Positions 1 to 11,014 of a stretch of 64,000 nucleotides of DNA are shown here, in pieces (position 1 is the stretch's first letter; each line of letters opens with the position of its first letter). The position numbers and the translations under genes are program-made. The stretch is taken from the NCBI RefSeq assembly GCF_964340395.1, contig NC_135563.1, positions 15,034,151 through 15,098,150 on the forward strand. The letters are read 5' to 3'. This DNA comes from Glandiceps talaboti (Eukaryota; Hemichordata; Enteropneusta; Spengelidae). Under the pieces are notes generated by a model, which saw only the letters and a program-made list of their open reading frames with translations, did no database searches and was not told the origin of the DNA.

Positions 1-684
1 TACATTAATGTCTGCATAAAGTTACTAATTTTGATGACGGAACTTTTTACTCGTTAATCTGATCAACTTGTTACTTTAATCATAGATAGCACATCTGTAT
101 TAATTAGGACTATAAAAAAAAATGAACCTAGCAGTTACAAATGTTACTAATCACAACTTGCATATTCACTCTTATAGTCAAGTTCCACTACAAAGCACTT
201 GTTGTTTCTTTCATAAAATAAAATCTAGCGACCATTGTACTCACATTCTTTTGTTTGTGTCATAAAATCAAAGACCATTTATCAGGCAATTGATTTGTTT
301 GTTTCATAAAATCAAAGACCAGTTTTATTTTTACTAGCATGACTTACCAAATATGGCGCCAGCCCTTAAATTTTGTTAAGTTTGTGAGCCTCGACAAGGG
401 CCAGTATTGTCTTGGAAGTGTTTAGCAACACACACATACATACATGCCCGAATGCATGCACACATGCACACACAATACTAAGCCACACATTTTATCTATT
501 ACATTTCCTTATACTTTACTTTTCAGTTTGTGGAGTATGAGTTATCCCATGTGTGTTTTTTTTTCAGTCATATGACTTTATTTCATCGCTTACACATTTT
601 TAAGATTTACCCCTGCCCTTTGGAAAGTATAAGTTTGTGTTCTATCTGTTTGAGGTTTTTTTCTTTCAAAACCTTAAAAATTAT
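1..684. other. Non-coding stretch at left edge
   Basis: I see no exon here. It probably holds intron of the minus-strand gene that begins at 1454. The direct repeat around 248-320 (TTTGTTT...CATAAAATCAAAGACCA, twice, about 62 bases apart) is the only structure noted. Confidence 0.4.
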
Positions 685-1012
685 TAGGCCTGACTGGTCT
701 TTTCCTTAAGTTGAGAGCAGTAATCCATATAAGTATACTAATGGCAGAAATAAGTCTGACTGGACTTTCCCTTTAAGTTGATAGCAGTGATCAATATAAG
801 TGTACTAAAGGTAGAAATAAGTCTGACTGGACTTTCCCTTTAAGTTGATAGCAGTAATCAATACAAGTGTACTAAGGAAATAAGTCTGACTGGACTTTTC
901 CTTTACGTTGATAACAGTAATCAATACAAGTGTACTAAGGAAATAAGTCTGACTGGACTTTTCCTTTATGTTGATAACAGTAATCAATACAAACTGGATT
1001 TTTCCTTTAAAT
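685..1012. repeat. Degenerate tandem repeat, about 65-80 bp unit
   Basis: About 4.5 copies of a unit with the phrases AAATAAGTCTGACTGGACTT, CCTTTAAGTTGATA and AGCAGTAATCAATACAAGTG. The units differ by small deletions and substitutions. The array lies directly beside the splice donor at 1043. Single diverged units of the same family recur near 40920-40985 and 54370-54445, so this is a locally amplified dispersed repeat. Confidence 0.85.
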
Positions 1013-1042
1013 TATTGCTCAAAATGTTTTATTTACACTTAC

Positions 1043-1454
1043 ATCTTTTCTCGGCTAGCTCATCCTCTTTCTCCTTCTCATCACCATTCTCTTGTTGTTC
1101 TTGATCTTCTTCCCTCACTCCATCTTTAGCACTAAGCTTCTCTTCCTGTTCCTGCTCCTGTTGTTTCAGATGTTTTTTTGCATACTGTTTCTGTTTTCGT
1201 CTCTTCTGCATTGTATTCAATGCGACATGCAGTAAAGTTTCCCTGATACAGGGACTCTTAATTTTGATATCGACTCCTCTCTTAATACAATGATGTAGTC
1301 TCTCTAAATCTAACAGACTGGCAGCCTCAAAAGTATTCTTGATCAACTCAGCATTGTTGAATTCCTGTTCTCTCTTTCTCTCTTTTATCTTGTACTGCTT
1401 GTAATTCTTGTCTCTGTATGGGTTTACACTCCCAAAACTAAACCGATCTGTCAT
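1043..1454 (-). CDS. First coding exon of an ankyrin-like, lysine/glutamate-rich protein (partial gene)
   Basis: The exon starts at ATG 1454-1452 in a usable context (CAAGATGAC) and is open for 137 codons to a strong donor, T|GTAAGT, at 1042, leaving one base over. It encodes MTDRFSFGSVNPYRDKNYKQ, then a basic helix. A segment at about residues 40-80 (ASLLDLERLHHCIKRGVDI ... ETLLHVAL) has the spacing of an ankyrin repeat, with the hallmark L-L-H-x-A. It ends in a Lys/Gln/Glu-rich coiled-coil-like tail. The codon usage and clean donor argue for a real exon. Further exons would lie below base 1. I do not recognise the family. A short ankyrin protein of the cilium or cytoskeleton is possible, but that is a guess. 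Confidence 0.6.
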
Positions 1455-2242
1455 CTTGGATATTATAGCAAGCTGTCAAATCTTAGGGTACGATCAAATT
1501 CTGGTGAAAAACATGAAAAAAATGTACAAAATTTATTTTCTTTACTCCTTTATTGAAAATAAGAGAATATCATACAGCAATATGAACTCAGAAAACTAAT
1601 ACTTCTCCCCCTGTTCTGGAAATATTGATTGTATGTTCCATGGACAATTAGAGATTGAAACAACTTACCACAAGAAATAATCAACATAACAGAACCAGAA
1701 CAATTTAAACAAGCAGAAACAACATTCAACAGAAGACAGGGCAGAAACATCAAGAACTAGATAATACAAATTTGCACACACACCACAATTATCCTACTTG
1801 TTTTGTTGAGTAGTATGTAAAAAGTGTGTTTAATTCCCAGACTATGCTGTTACAGTATCATATATTTCCCATATTTGATGTTTATATGAATACAGGTTAA
1901 CAGTTTGGTATACAAAAATAGATGAATTCATAATGGATAAATATGGATAGGTGTAAATTAAATGAGGCATGTATTATGTATGTTTGAAATTATACCAACC
2001 TATTTGTTCAACAGAATTTCTATACCCATTAGTGTATTGTTTTTACAGAAGGTACCTGGCTTCTAGTAAGTTTGTATGTGTAAGTATACCTTAAACTGCA
2101 TGGAGAAGTCATTTGATGCACGTTCAAGTGATGTTTCAGTCGTGATCACTATTCACCCAAAGTTCCAACCACTAAGTTAAATTTAATTGTCTCATCTACA
2201 TGGAATCAGTTCTCTTGAGGGAAAAACTCTTTGATAAATCAT
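1455..2242. other. Intergenic/5' flank, no gene seen
   Basis: AT-rich sequence upstream of the minus-strand gene at 1454, presumably with its promoter. The short open frames here lack coding character, and I identify no motif with confidence. Confidence 0.4.
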
Positions 2243-2553
2243 CTAAATCTCTGCTTGTCACAAGTGCCCTCAGAGCTTCGCATTACTGTAAAATTGAAGC
2301 TAAACAAATTATTTTGTATGTACCGATACCATCTACATAACCATACTCGAATAATATACTTGGTCGGGCTTTGCGAAAACTTATCTTTACACGTCAATCA
2401 ATGGTTATCTCTATGTGGTCGATGGGGCCGCACAGTATAAGGATATTCAAGTACGGTCATGGAGTACATTATGTGGTATCGGTACATACAAAATAATTCG
2501 TTTAGCTTTAATTTTACGGTAATGCGAAGCTCCGAGGGCTGTGAGAGAGTCTA
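2243..2553. mobile_element. Foldback MITE-like element, family B copy 1
   Basis: Two nearly identical inverted arms of 66 bp lie at 2265-2330 and 2475-2540, both reading GAGCTTCGCATTAC ... TTTGTATGTACCGATACC in opposite orientation. They differ at only about five positions and enclose about 145 bp. The right end reads AGAGTCTA. A second, more diverged copy is at 30526-30822 and begins TAGACTCTCTCACA. The structure fits a non-autonomous DNA transposon of about 300 bp. No coding capacity is present. Confidence 0.8.
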
Positions 2554-2636
2554 GCTAGAACAATACGATGATATTCAAATATCTTTCTTCAATATAGCAC
2601 AAAACCAAATACAGACAGAAATCCATTACACTGAGT

Positions 2637-2794
2637 GTGCCCTCTAAGTCAATTTGACGTGCTACTGATGCACACAATTTCTAATGACATACCAAAATTT
2701 GGTGTTCCCCTATCTCTTACTATGTGGTACGTGACTCACAAGAAATGCCAGTTTTGACTCACAACAACAAAATTTGACTATCACTAGAGGGCAC
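2637..2794. mobile_element. 158-bp MITE, family C copy 1 (TIR GTGCCCTCTA)
   Basis: Exact 10-bp terminal inverted repeats GTGCCCTCTA (2637-2646) and TAGAGGGCAC (2785-2794). A diverged copy at 14828-15010 shares the internal phrases AAGTCAATTTGAC, AAAATTTGG, ATCTCTT-ACT-TGTGGT, GACTCACAA and ACAACAAA-TTTG in the same order. Two collinear copies with matching ends support a mobile-element origin. The right terminal repeat forms a CTCF-like string. Confidence 0.75.
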
Positions 2795-5700
2795 AATACA
2801 CAGATTGCATTCATACATAACCACTTTCCTTCGAAAGTTTTGTCATAATGATCAAATACAAAGGCTAGACAGGGCAAAGGTTGATATGGAAGTTACAGAA
2901 TTTACTGGAAGAGACAGTCCTACAATGATTATACATACCCCGGCAGTTTCCAGACTGACTTCAAATAAGCTGCTACAAGTATCATACTACAAATGTACTT
3001 CCCTGCGGTTACAAGTTTGGTGGTTCAAAGATACACAAAAGATGGCTGCAGTTGCCCAACAATAACCATTCTCTTTGTTTTCATGATAAAAATAGGTATA
3101 CCTGGAAATAATAGAAGTTCCAAAGGTGATTATGTAACAGACTGAATCATCAATGCATTCTTCATGCACCTAGACATGCTAAATAGTTCCCCTTAGTTAT
3201 CTTTACAATTACATTTCAAAGGTTGTCATGACACCCTGAAGGTCAATCTTGAGGTCAAGATTAGAACACAGTCCATTTATCCCTCGTCCCCTGTATCACT
3301 AATAGAGGGACTGCCTATATAATGCAGAACAGTACAGTTCCTCTAGATCTATCAACATAAAGTTTAAAAAACAGTTCCTTAATAGTCACATTTTATATGT
3401 GTGGAACATAATTCCTTATAAGTATCTATACTATTATTTGAACACATTTCATATTTATGCATAATGACATAGTACTTTATTTATCTAGAGTGGTCACATT
3501 TAGAGCAGTTGTTTTATATCTGATTCAGTTGTATTGTTGTTTTACCTAAATTATGTCATTGCATGAAATCTTTTTTTTAGCTCACTCATAGACAGTGCAG
3601 TGGAGGGTATACTATAGACAGTGGAAGGGGTTTCAAGCAAACACATCGCTGTACAAAAGGCTATAGTATAACCACAGACATCAGAGGTTTCCCAGGGATC
3701 TGTCACAATGAGTAGAGTCTTATGTAATCATTGCCAGTTCATCATAAAAATGGATTACACTGGCATTTTCTGAATGCATAACAGCTAAACAGTAGCAAAG
3801 CCAGGGGGGCTGACAGTGTGTCTATAGTCTAGGTAGGAGGTCTGTAGTACACCAAGTCATTGGGGAGACTTATGTATATATACTCAGATGAAATCAGTGG
3901 TTCTTCAAAGGCTGTGTATTAAGCAAGTGTTTCTGTCTAACCCTGTGTATATGAAGCGAGAAAATTCTGGTATGTTTACATCAAGGTTTTTCAAAAGAAT
4001 GGAAACGGAAAAGCCTTATGAGAGGTAAATTCATATCATTTCCTGTACTTTCAACCATATTTTTGATGATAAACACTTGGTAAAACATGTGGGGAATCAC
4101 ATGGATTTTAAAAATACAATGACCATATAATGTAGTCTGGGATGGACCATACACTCCATTTCAAGACACAATAGTTTTTTCTATGGAAGGACTCAGTTGG
4201 CCACTATAGCTACCATATGCAAAGTTTGTTGAAGAAAATTCAATTCTGAGGGAGAGATGTAGATACTTGGTCTTGAAGTAAAATAGTAGTTTTTTAGGGG
4301 TGGGAGGATGGCAAGGTTCCAACAAGTCTTTTATATATATATATCAATTTGTACAATATAAGACAATTCTAAGTATTTTTGCAATGTTATGAAAGTCATG
4401 TTTTTATCTTCTCACTGTACATATAGTGTAAATGTAATTTATCTCAATTCCTGAAATAGAACATTACTGCCTAGGTATCATAAAAGAAAGACATTTGATT
4501 ACAGGGTCAACACCATAATTTCCGCTCCCCACACTTAACATGCATTAGTATAGGCATGCGTGATAATAAGTCAATCGTCTTGTTCTCCATGAGGTAAATG
4601 TTATTGCAGGTACCGAGAATTGTTTGCTTTCACTTGAAGATTTAGTTCAAATTTCATGATTTATCATCATTTTGTTTACTGGGCTCAAAATTAATATTTT
4701 CATTAATCAATGCACTCTCAAGCCTGGCTACAAGCAAAGTTTTCTATGAAGGTAGAATTCAAAAGTATTTCATATATTTGACCATGTGAAGTGTTTGGTG
4801 ACATAATTCTGTAAAATTCTTAACTTTATGATATCACATGAACATGCTATATTGCAGGAATGCCAATGAAGAAATGTAGTTTTCTTAACATATGCAAAAA
4901 AGATTCTATTCTAATCTATTCTATTCTATTCTATTCTATTCTATTCTATTCTATTCTAACCTAATCTAATCTATTCTATTCTAATCTATTCTATTCTATT
5001 CTAATTTATTCTATTCTATTCTAATCTATTCTCATATATTCTATTCTAATCTATTATATTACATTATATTCTATTCTATTCTATTCTATTCTATTCTATT
5101 CTATTCTACATTTCAGTCATTTTTGTTTAAATTGCATTTCAACATCCCTTTCAAAGTACAATTGCATGCTGGTACAACTACCTCTGCATGAGTCCATGCT
5201 GTATAAAGGTGACTCCACATCAACATTCTTGGCATGTCTTCATTTCTTTCTTGCCACTGTTCCATGTCTTCAACACAACATGCCAATTACAACCAGCCAT
5301 GAATGTCATGATCCCGGGGTATTGTTAAAAACAAAAGTTCACAAAACAATACAGATGACCACTAGAGGGCAAAATGCAAAGCATGACATCACTATTTATC
5401 TATTTCAATGTACAAATAAGTGATCAATTGTGTCAGAATTTTTAACACTTGAAGAAAAGCGTATTCTAGACACTTCATTGAAATGCTTAACCCCTGTCAC
5501 GAAAATCAAGATCCCGTTCAGTAAAATCAAGCCCCTACTCAGAAAGCCTGAGGGTATGTGTACAATGGCTGCTTTGAAGGAATTTAAATGTTTGTGTAAG
5601 TTATGCACAGAGGTTACACCAGTGTACACACACCTGAGTGTAACAATACCTGAGTGGGTATCAACGCTATAAATCAGTCCACTGAGTTGTGAGCCACATA

Positions 5701-6085
5701 TCACACAGACCTGGCAAGATTATATTTTTAGATCTGGCTGTTCTCCTGATAGGATTGCTAAGGTCACTGTAATTATTAACCTGCTTGTTGACATACCAAC
5801 TTGTCACCCTATTTCATGTGCTGTGACTGACAGATTGTACCCTACCCAACAGGTACTCCTGTCAAATTTCAACCAGACTGGTACAGTATTAGCAATGCAG
5901 ATGAAGATACCACACCGGGTACATGTAATTCCTGTCTGTTTGTTTTTGAAGCCATAGAAAGGATTATTTTGGTTCTGGAAGACTTATCAGTGTGGTCGCG
6001 GCACTCCATGTATTGGGAAGCTGCTCTTTTTCATCTGTGTATTATAGTATAACACCAGACTGAAACAATTTGGGGTGTGTTCAAC
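2795..6085. other. Intergenic region upstream of the LRR gene
   Basis: No convincing exon. The short open frames near 2805-3065 and 5166-5704 overlap on both strands and show no motif. The region holds the pentanucleotide array at 4903-5108 and a CTCF-like string at 5359-5372. The LRR promoter and possibly a non-coding first exon should lie in the last few hundred bases, but I see no TATA box that I trust. Confidence 0.4.
4903..5108. repeat. (TTCTA)n microsatellite with variants
   Basis: About 200 bases of TTCTA repeats interrupted by TCTAA, ATATT and similar variants. It is imperfect in the middle and purer at both ends. Confidence 0.95.
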
Positions 6086-8794
6086 ATGGCTGCTTCAAGG
6101 ACTGGCCACATATACAGTTTGTATATCTTTATCTTGTATCTTGGACTGTGTATTGTAGTGAACTGCAACCCAGTGTCTGCAGGTATTAACCTTACACCAT
6201 GCAGGATGCACAATGTGACAGAACTGGACTGCAGTAACCTAGCGCTAACATCAATCCCAGCAAATCTGTCAACTGATTTAGAAATACTAAATCTTCATGG
6301 TAACAATATAACCGTGATTGAAGATGGCGACTTTAAAGATCTTCAGAATTTAAAACATTTAGACTTATCCAATAACTACATTATTGATGTTGAATCAGGT
6401 GCATTCACTGGTTTGGATAAACTACAGACGTTGCTGCTAGCTGAAAACCTGATCTCCGATGTCAGAGAACAAGCACTGGAAAAGATACCGTCTCTACAAC
6501 ACTTAGAACTACAGCATAACTCTTTGTATACAATCCCAAAAGCTCTGACACCGCTGAAAAAATTAGAAGTGCTGGATTTGAGCAATAATCTGCTTCACTC
6601 TGTGAACTTTAATCAGTCATTTCGCAATCTGAGTTCATTAAAAGTTTTAAATTTGGGAGGTAATCAAATCCGTGCGATACATGACTTTAACTTTGCTGGA
6701 CTCAATGGTACAGAGCTCGATCGCCTAGTTCTTGCACATAACATTCTGCAGGTCATCAAGCAAGAATCGTTTCTATATTTCTCCAGTATAAGTTATCTGG
6801 ATCTCACTGGTACATTAATAACTCCTACCTACATGGGTGAAGTGTTATATGGCTTGCAAAATGTACGCCTCCACACACTTTGTTTACGAGAGATGAACTG
6901 GAAACAAATTGACGATGGTACGTTTCAAGCCTTGAGTGATACCACCATAAAAACACTTGATTTGTCATCAAATTTGCTCAGTGAATTGACAACAAATATT
7001 TTCCCACTGGCTAGCCTCCGGGCTCTGGATTTGGCAAACAACAAGCTGGAACTCATAGAACCCGAGGTCCTAACTAGTTTGCGACATCTGAAGAGTTTGA
7101 ACTTGACTGGCAATGAGCTTAAGGACTATCCAGTTTTATCATCAGTAAAGAACACTTTGTTAGATCTCTCTCTATCTGATAACCAATTACGGGGAGAGAT
7201 ACCACATGGTGCTTTCACTGGCCTGACTAAACTCACTTCTTTGGATCTCAGTATGAACCAGATAAGTGGGACACTTCAACCAGGTATCTTTGGAGGCCAG
7301 GCAATGACCCTCAATGGCCTGAATATTTCACATAACCACATCTCTAACATCTCTAGAGAGGTCTTCTACAACACTACCGTACTTAAAACTCTGGATTTGT
7401 CTTATAACAGCTTGAAGTCTGTCCAAGGAGACATGCCATTCCGACATCTCTATGAGTGTATCCACCTAGACTTGAGTTATAACAACATTTCTAACATTGT
7501 TTCTAACGCCTTTACTGGTATGGTAGCACTTGAAAATCTCAACCTGGGCTATAACTTCCTCAGCAATGGAAGCCTTTTCACCCACAACAGTACTGTATTT
7601 CTACCAGTTCGAGACACTCTGACAAAGTTGGTATTAGCAGGAAACAGCTTACATACCATTCATCAAGGCACCTTCCAAATGTTGTCTAAATTGGTCAATC
7701 TCGATTTAAGTGATAATAATATCGAAAACCTTGGTCAAGGTTTATTTCGGGATTTGATTCAATTGAAGATGATAGACCTCCATTTAAATTTGATCCAAAC
7801 AGTCAACAGAAGTACCTTCATTGGACTCAACAGCCTAGAAGTGTTAAACATGGAAGAAAATCCGTTTTCATGCACGTGTGATTTAGAATGGTTTCGGTAT
7901 TGGCTTGAGAACACCAATGTCACAGTTGTTGGTTCAGACGAGTACATCTGTGCATTTCCTGAAAATGGTGACCTGGTGATGGACTTTGACCCTGATATCT
8001 CCTGCAACAAAGGCCCAGCTCAAATCCTAAGTTTGTGTCTGGTTGGCCTGACAATACTCTGCATCGTCATAATGATCATATGTCGTACGCTAAAAGGCTG
8101 CAAGGCAAAGAAGAGACTGCATCGCTATGCTGCTGTACCACATAAGACATCAAGCTGGATGCCAAGAGAGAACTCAAACTACTTGGTGACAGATGGTAAC
8201 CTTAACCATATGATGGACAATAACAGTATTAATATCTCTACTAGTTCAACCGTACCTTTAAAGCCATTGCCGCATAGGAAAATGTACCCCAGATCAGATG
8301 GGCACAAACACAATTCTTACTTAGAGACCCCGGAGTCCTCTGAAAATGAGACCGAAACAAAATTTGATGGCCAATTCCTGAAAGCAGAGAGTCCAACTTT
8401 TATGAATGATGAGAACTTTCGGTCTGGTTTGGATGATCAGGAAAATATGCAAACCCTGACAACATTCCAAGACCCACGACATCTGGAAGAGTCCGACTCC
8501 AACAGTAGCTCATCACAAAGTTCGAGAAGTTCTCAGAAGGAAAGTAACAGAGAGAACCAAGCTACGGGAGATAAGTTGAACAAACAGAAATCTGGTAGTG
8601 ATGTCTCCAACAAGTCATCAAATCGTGACAATATGGACGGAGAAGATGACAAGGTGTTTGATCAAGAGAATATTAATGAAGAAACAAAGTTATTAGAGGA
8701 TGGTGACCAGTCCAATGATACTAAACCTGCTATACAGACGCCAATCGACCCATCCAAAATAACTCAATTCAGACCTGTAAAGTATTCTGTGTAG
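6086..8794 (+). CDS. Leucine-rich repeat type I transmembrane protein, single exon, 902 aa
   Basis: Start ATG at 6086 (AACATGGCT, good context); stop TAG at 8792. Seen in order: a hydrophobic signal peptide at about 10-27; a short N-terminal cap with only two cysteines (PCRMHNVTELDCSNL); about 20 leucine-rich repeats of the LxxLDLSxNxI type at about 55-585, with many N-glycosylation motifs; a C-terminal cap with CTC-x-LEWFRYWL and two further cysteines (Toll-like CxC...C...C); one membrane segment at about 647-668 (LSLCLVGLTILCIVIMII) followed by basic residues; and a cytoplasmic tail of about 234 residues rich in Ser, Asn, Glu and Asp. There is no TIR domain. The C-terminus KYSV could be a class II PDZ ligand. 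Many metazoan LRR receptors are intronless like this. The exact ortholog is not recognised. It most likely acts at the cell surface in adhesion or ligand recognition (inference). Confidence 0.93.
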   Translation: MAASRTGHIYSLYIFILYLGLCIVVNCNPVSAGINLTPCRMHNVTELDCSNLALTSIPANLSTDLEILNLHGNNITVIEDGDFKDLQNLKHLDLSNNYIIDVESGAFTGLDKLQTLLLAENLISDVREQALEKIPSLQHLELQHNSLYTIPKALTPLKKLEVLDLSNNLLHSVNFNQSFRNLSSLKVLNLGGNQIRAIHDFNFAGLNGTELDRLVLAHNILQVIKQESFLYFSSISYLDLTGTLITPTYMGEVLYGLQNVRLHTLCLREMNWKQIDDGTFQALSDTTIKTLDLSSNLLSELTTNIFPLASLRALDLANNKLELIEPEVLTSLRHLKSLNLTGNELKDYPVLSSVKNTLLDLSLSDNQLRGEIPHGAFTGLTKLTSLDLSMNQISGTLQPGIFGGQAMTLNGLNISHNHISNISREVFYNTTVLKTLDLSYNSLKSVQGDMPFRHLYECIHLDLSYNNISNIVSNAFTGMVALENLNLGYNFLSNGSLFTHNSTVFLPVRDTLTKLVLAGNSLHTIHQGTFQMLSKLVNLDLSDNNIENLGQGLFRDLIQLKMIDLHLNLIQTVNRSTFIGLNSLEVLNMEENPFSCTCDLEWFRYWLENTNVTVVGSDEYICAFPENGDLVMDFDPDISCNKGPAQILSLCLVGLTILCIVIMIICRTLKGCKAKKRLHRYAAVPHKTSSWMPRENSNYLVTDGNLNHMMDNNSINISTSSTVPLKPLPHRKMYPRSDGHKHNSYLETPESSENETETKFDGQFLKAESPTFMNDENFRSGLDDQENMQTLTTFQDPRHLEESDSNSSSSQSSRSSQKESNRENQATGDKLNKQKSGSDVSNKSSNRDNMDGEDDKVFDQENINEETKLLEDGDQSNDTKPAIQTPIDPSKITQFRPVKYSV

Positions 8795-8810
8795 TAAATC
8801 AGTAAACATT

Positions 8811-9139
8811 ATTATACCATGCATGAGCCAGGTTCAACAAAAATATATGGAATACATAATCTGGTCATTCTACATCATAACGCGTGTCTATGTCAAGACA
8901 ATGCATGTCTACATCACTGGTTCTGCAGTGTTCAAAATTCAAATCAAAATGCTCAAAATTGCCATTACTTTCCCCGATCTTTTTTTTTATATTACTAGCG
9001 ATGGTATAATTGTATTATTCCCCAATATTTTTTCTTCATTCAGCTAGAAAATACTCATGATTGTCACTACTCATCAGCAAGTTCCCCTTAGGTCACTCAT
9101 ATTTTCCTTGGATGAATGAAGAAAAATATTGGGGAATAA
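8811..9139. mobile_element. MITE-like element, family A copy 1, in the LRR 3' UTR
   Basis: About 329 bp with ends ATTATACC and GGGGAATAA. It begins only 16 bases after the LRR stop codon. Its right third is a strong foldback: arms at 9016-9043 and 9113-9139 (ATTCCCCAATATT / AATATTGGGGAAT, extended by CTTCATTCA / TGAATGAAG). Two more copies are at 29089-29396 and 60540-60810; they share GTCTACATCACTGGTTCTG, AATATTTTTCTTCATTCAG and the terminal palindrome. Confidence 0.8.
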
Positions 9140-9588
9140 CATCCAAATACGATGTGTTCCAGTTATCGGAAAGAGAAAAAACGTGAAAGTGTGTAGTTTG
9201 GTCACTAGGACTACTGTTCGGAAGCTTTTAGAAGTGGTAGTCACAGTAATTGAATAATAATATAGCATTCTTTGAACAATCTTTACATCAATTATTTCAC
9301 TGCTAAAGTCTATTTTAAACCAATGCACAGTCCATCTATGATAGAGACCAGCTTCCAAGTTCTTAGCAAAAACACTGCGGTCTGTCTATTTTAATGTGGC
9401 CTCTAGTAGAAAAGAAAGTTTAATCTATACTGGTCAAAAAATTATCGCGATTTTTGTCAAAAAAATAATCAGAGTACATTTTTTCCTACAACAGTAATTT
9501 TTATAACAAAATTATTTGGGCTGGATGTATATATCAAGATACATGCTGTTATCAGTGGAATACACAACTTATTTTAACTACTCTGTAA

Positions 9589-9594
9589 AATAAA
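9589..9594 (+). promoter_or_regulatory. Candidate poly(A) signal of the LRR gene
   Basis: AATAAA about 795 bases after the stop codon, beyond the inserted element at 8811-9139. It is the first canonical hexamer I noticed downstream. If used, the transcript carries the whole family A element in its 3' UTR. Confidence 0.4.
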
Positions 9595-9599
9595 AAAAC

Positions 9600-10892
9600 A
9601 AAAACATAAATAACATAGCAGCAAAACTTCTAGGCTCTTTTGTAAATAGTCAATGTTTGTTCATTACTTAACCCTGATTAAAGAAAGGAAGAGGAAATCA
9701 TGTATAACTTGCAAAATTTCTCATGAAATAGCAAAATTATGATAGCAGCTGACATGTCTTTTATATGGATTCAGGTATATCTTATCTACTGGACATCCGG
9801 AACAAAATACTGAGAATTTTCCAGTTGCTTTTGGCAAGATTTGTTCCATGTTTAGAAATTAGACTTTTATAATACATAAGGAAATAGTATTATATTGTGA
9901 TATGGGTAGCATAACTTGCTTAAAATTAGATAGGTGCAGAGTATATATAAACTGAGTATATATTATAGTTCAAATCTCTCATTTCTAGTGGTTTGTTTTT
10001 CCTGATTAGTTACAGCTATCATGTATTACCAAGTGACAGAATATGTAACAAAAGTATGTAACAAAAGTCTAGTAAAATGTGAGAAAATTACACAAATACA
10101 AAAATCAAGAGAACTTTTTCCTCAGTAAGATTTGAATCTGATTTCATCATTAAATGCACACCACTATTATGATTGTGTGATAAAATCATGCCATCAATGC
10201 TGTCTGATCTCAAACAGTTTTTTTTTTTGTAGATTACTTACTACCATTACATTCTCTAAACTTGAGAACAAATTCCACATTCGGAACAACATTTTGTTTG
10301 GTTTCACATCTAGTTTGCATCAGAGTTGAATTTATTCCAAAGATAATATTCTATATATATTTGGCTAGTTGGTAATTATAGTAAATAATTTACTAGACAA
10401 AATCAGCAATGCTTGTCCCAGAGTTTCGCTTCCTCATTTGGTTCTAACTGGAGTCTTGTGTTTACTTTTGCATAGATAAAACTATACATCATTATGGTAT
10501 TTATAACTGAAGAGTGGAACATACAGTAGATTAGCCAAAACGAAGAGCTGTCTAATCATAGACTGAAACTCGAACAGTAAACTTTACAATTAGATTTAAC
10601 TGCTAGCTTAAAGATGATTAGGCAGAAAAAAATAATTGTGTGTTTCCGATAACATGGCCTCAGAAAATAGGGTAGGTAGGTCAGGATTTTATTTTATTTT
10701 ATCTTGTCTCTTTTAATTGTTTTTTATTTTGAAAAAAATTGCTTCAACCCTAAACCAAACAAAATGTCTGTCAGAATACCCCGATATATATACAGACATC
10801 ACTGGGGAAAGAAAACAGACATGTATCAAGAAGACAAAGAATCTCTTAATTTTTTTGGTTTAAATGTTTAAAAAATGTTTAGGGTCAGTAGT
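9600..10892. other. Intergenic, no gene seen
   Basis: AT-rich sequence with no exon that I can support. GGTAGGTAGGTCAGG at about 10671 belongs to a dispersed repeat also seen at 13183-13330 and 48505-48700. Confidence 0.4.
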
Positions 10893-11014
10893 TTAAACTA
10901 GGGTCGGCTGGCTTATCAGAAACACACTTTTTTCTCTTTTTTTGCCATCTGACTGAACATCTGGCTCATCTTCTGGTGAAAGACGTTTTTCAGCCAGGTA
11001 GCCAAGTCTCTGAG
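10893..11014 (-). CDS. Possible terminal exon of a two-exon minus-strand gene
   Basis: On the minus strand an acceptor (CATCTGTTAG) at 11015 opens a 39-codon frame (QRLGYLAEKRLSPEDEPDVQ ... SVFLISQPTLV) to a TAA at 10895-10893. Its two leading bases complete the single base left by the donor of the candidate exon at 15386-15515. Against it: the last third (GGGTCGGCTGG) resembles a dispersed repeat, CTCAGAGACTTGGCTA recurs near 43872, and no family is recognised. Read it as a hypothesis. Confidence 0.25.

Noticed and set aside
5405-5704. 99-codon minus frame overlapping an 80-codon plus frame
   Set aside because: Mutual shadows with no conserved motif. Possible non-coding upstream exon of the LRR gene, but not supportable.
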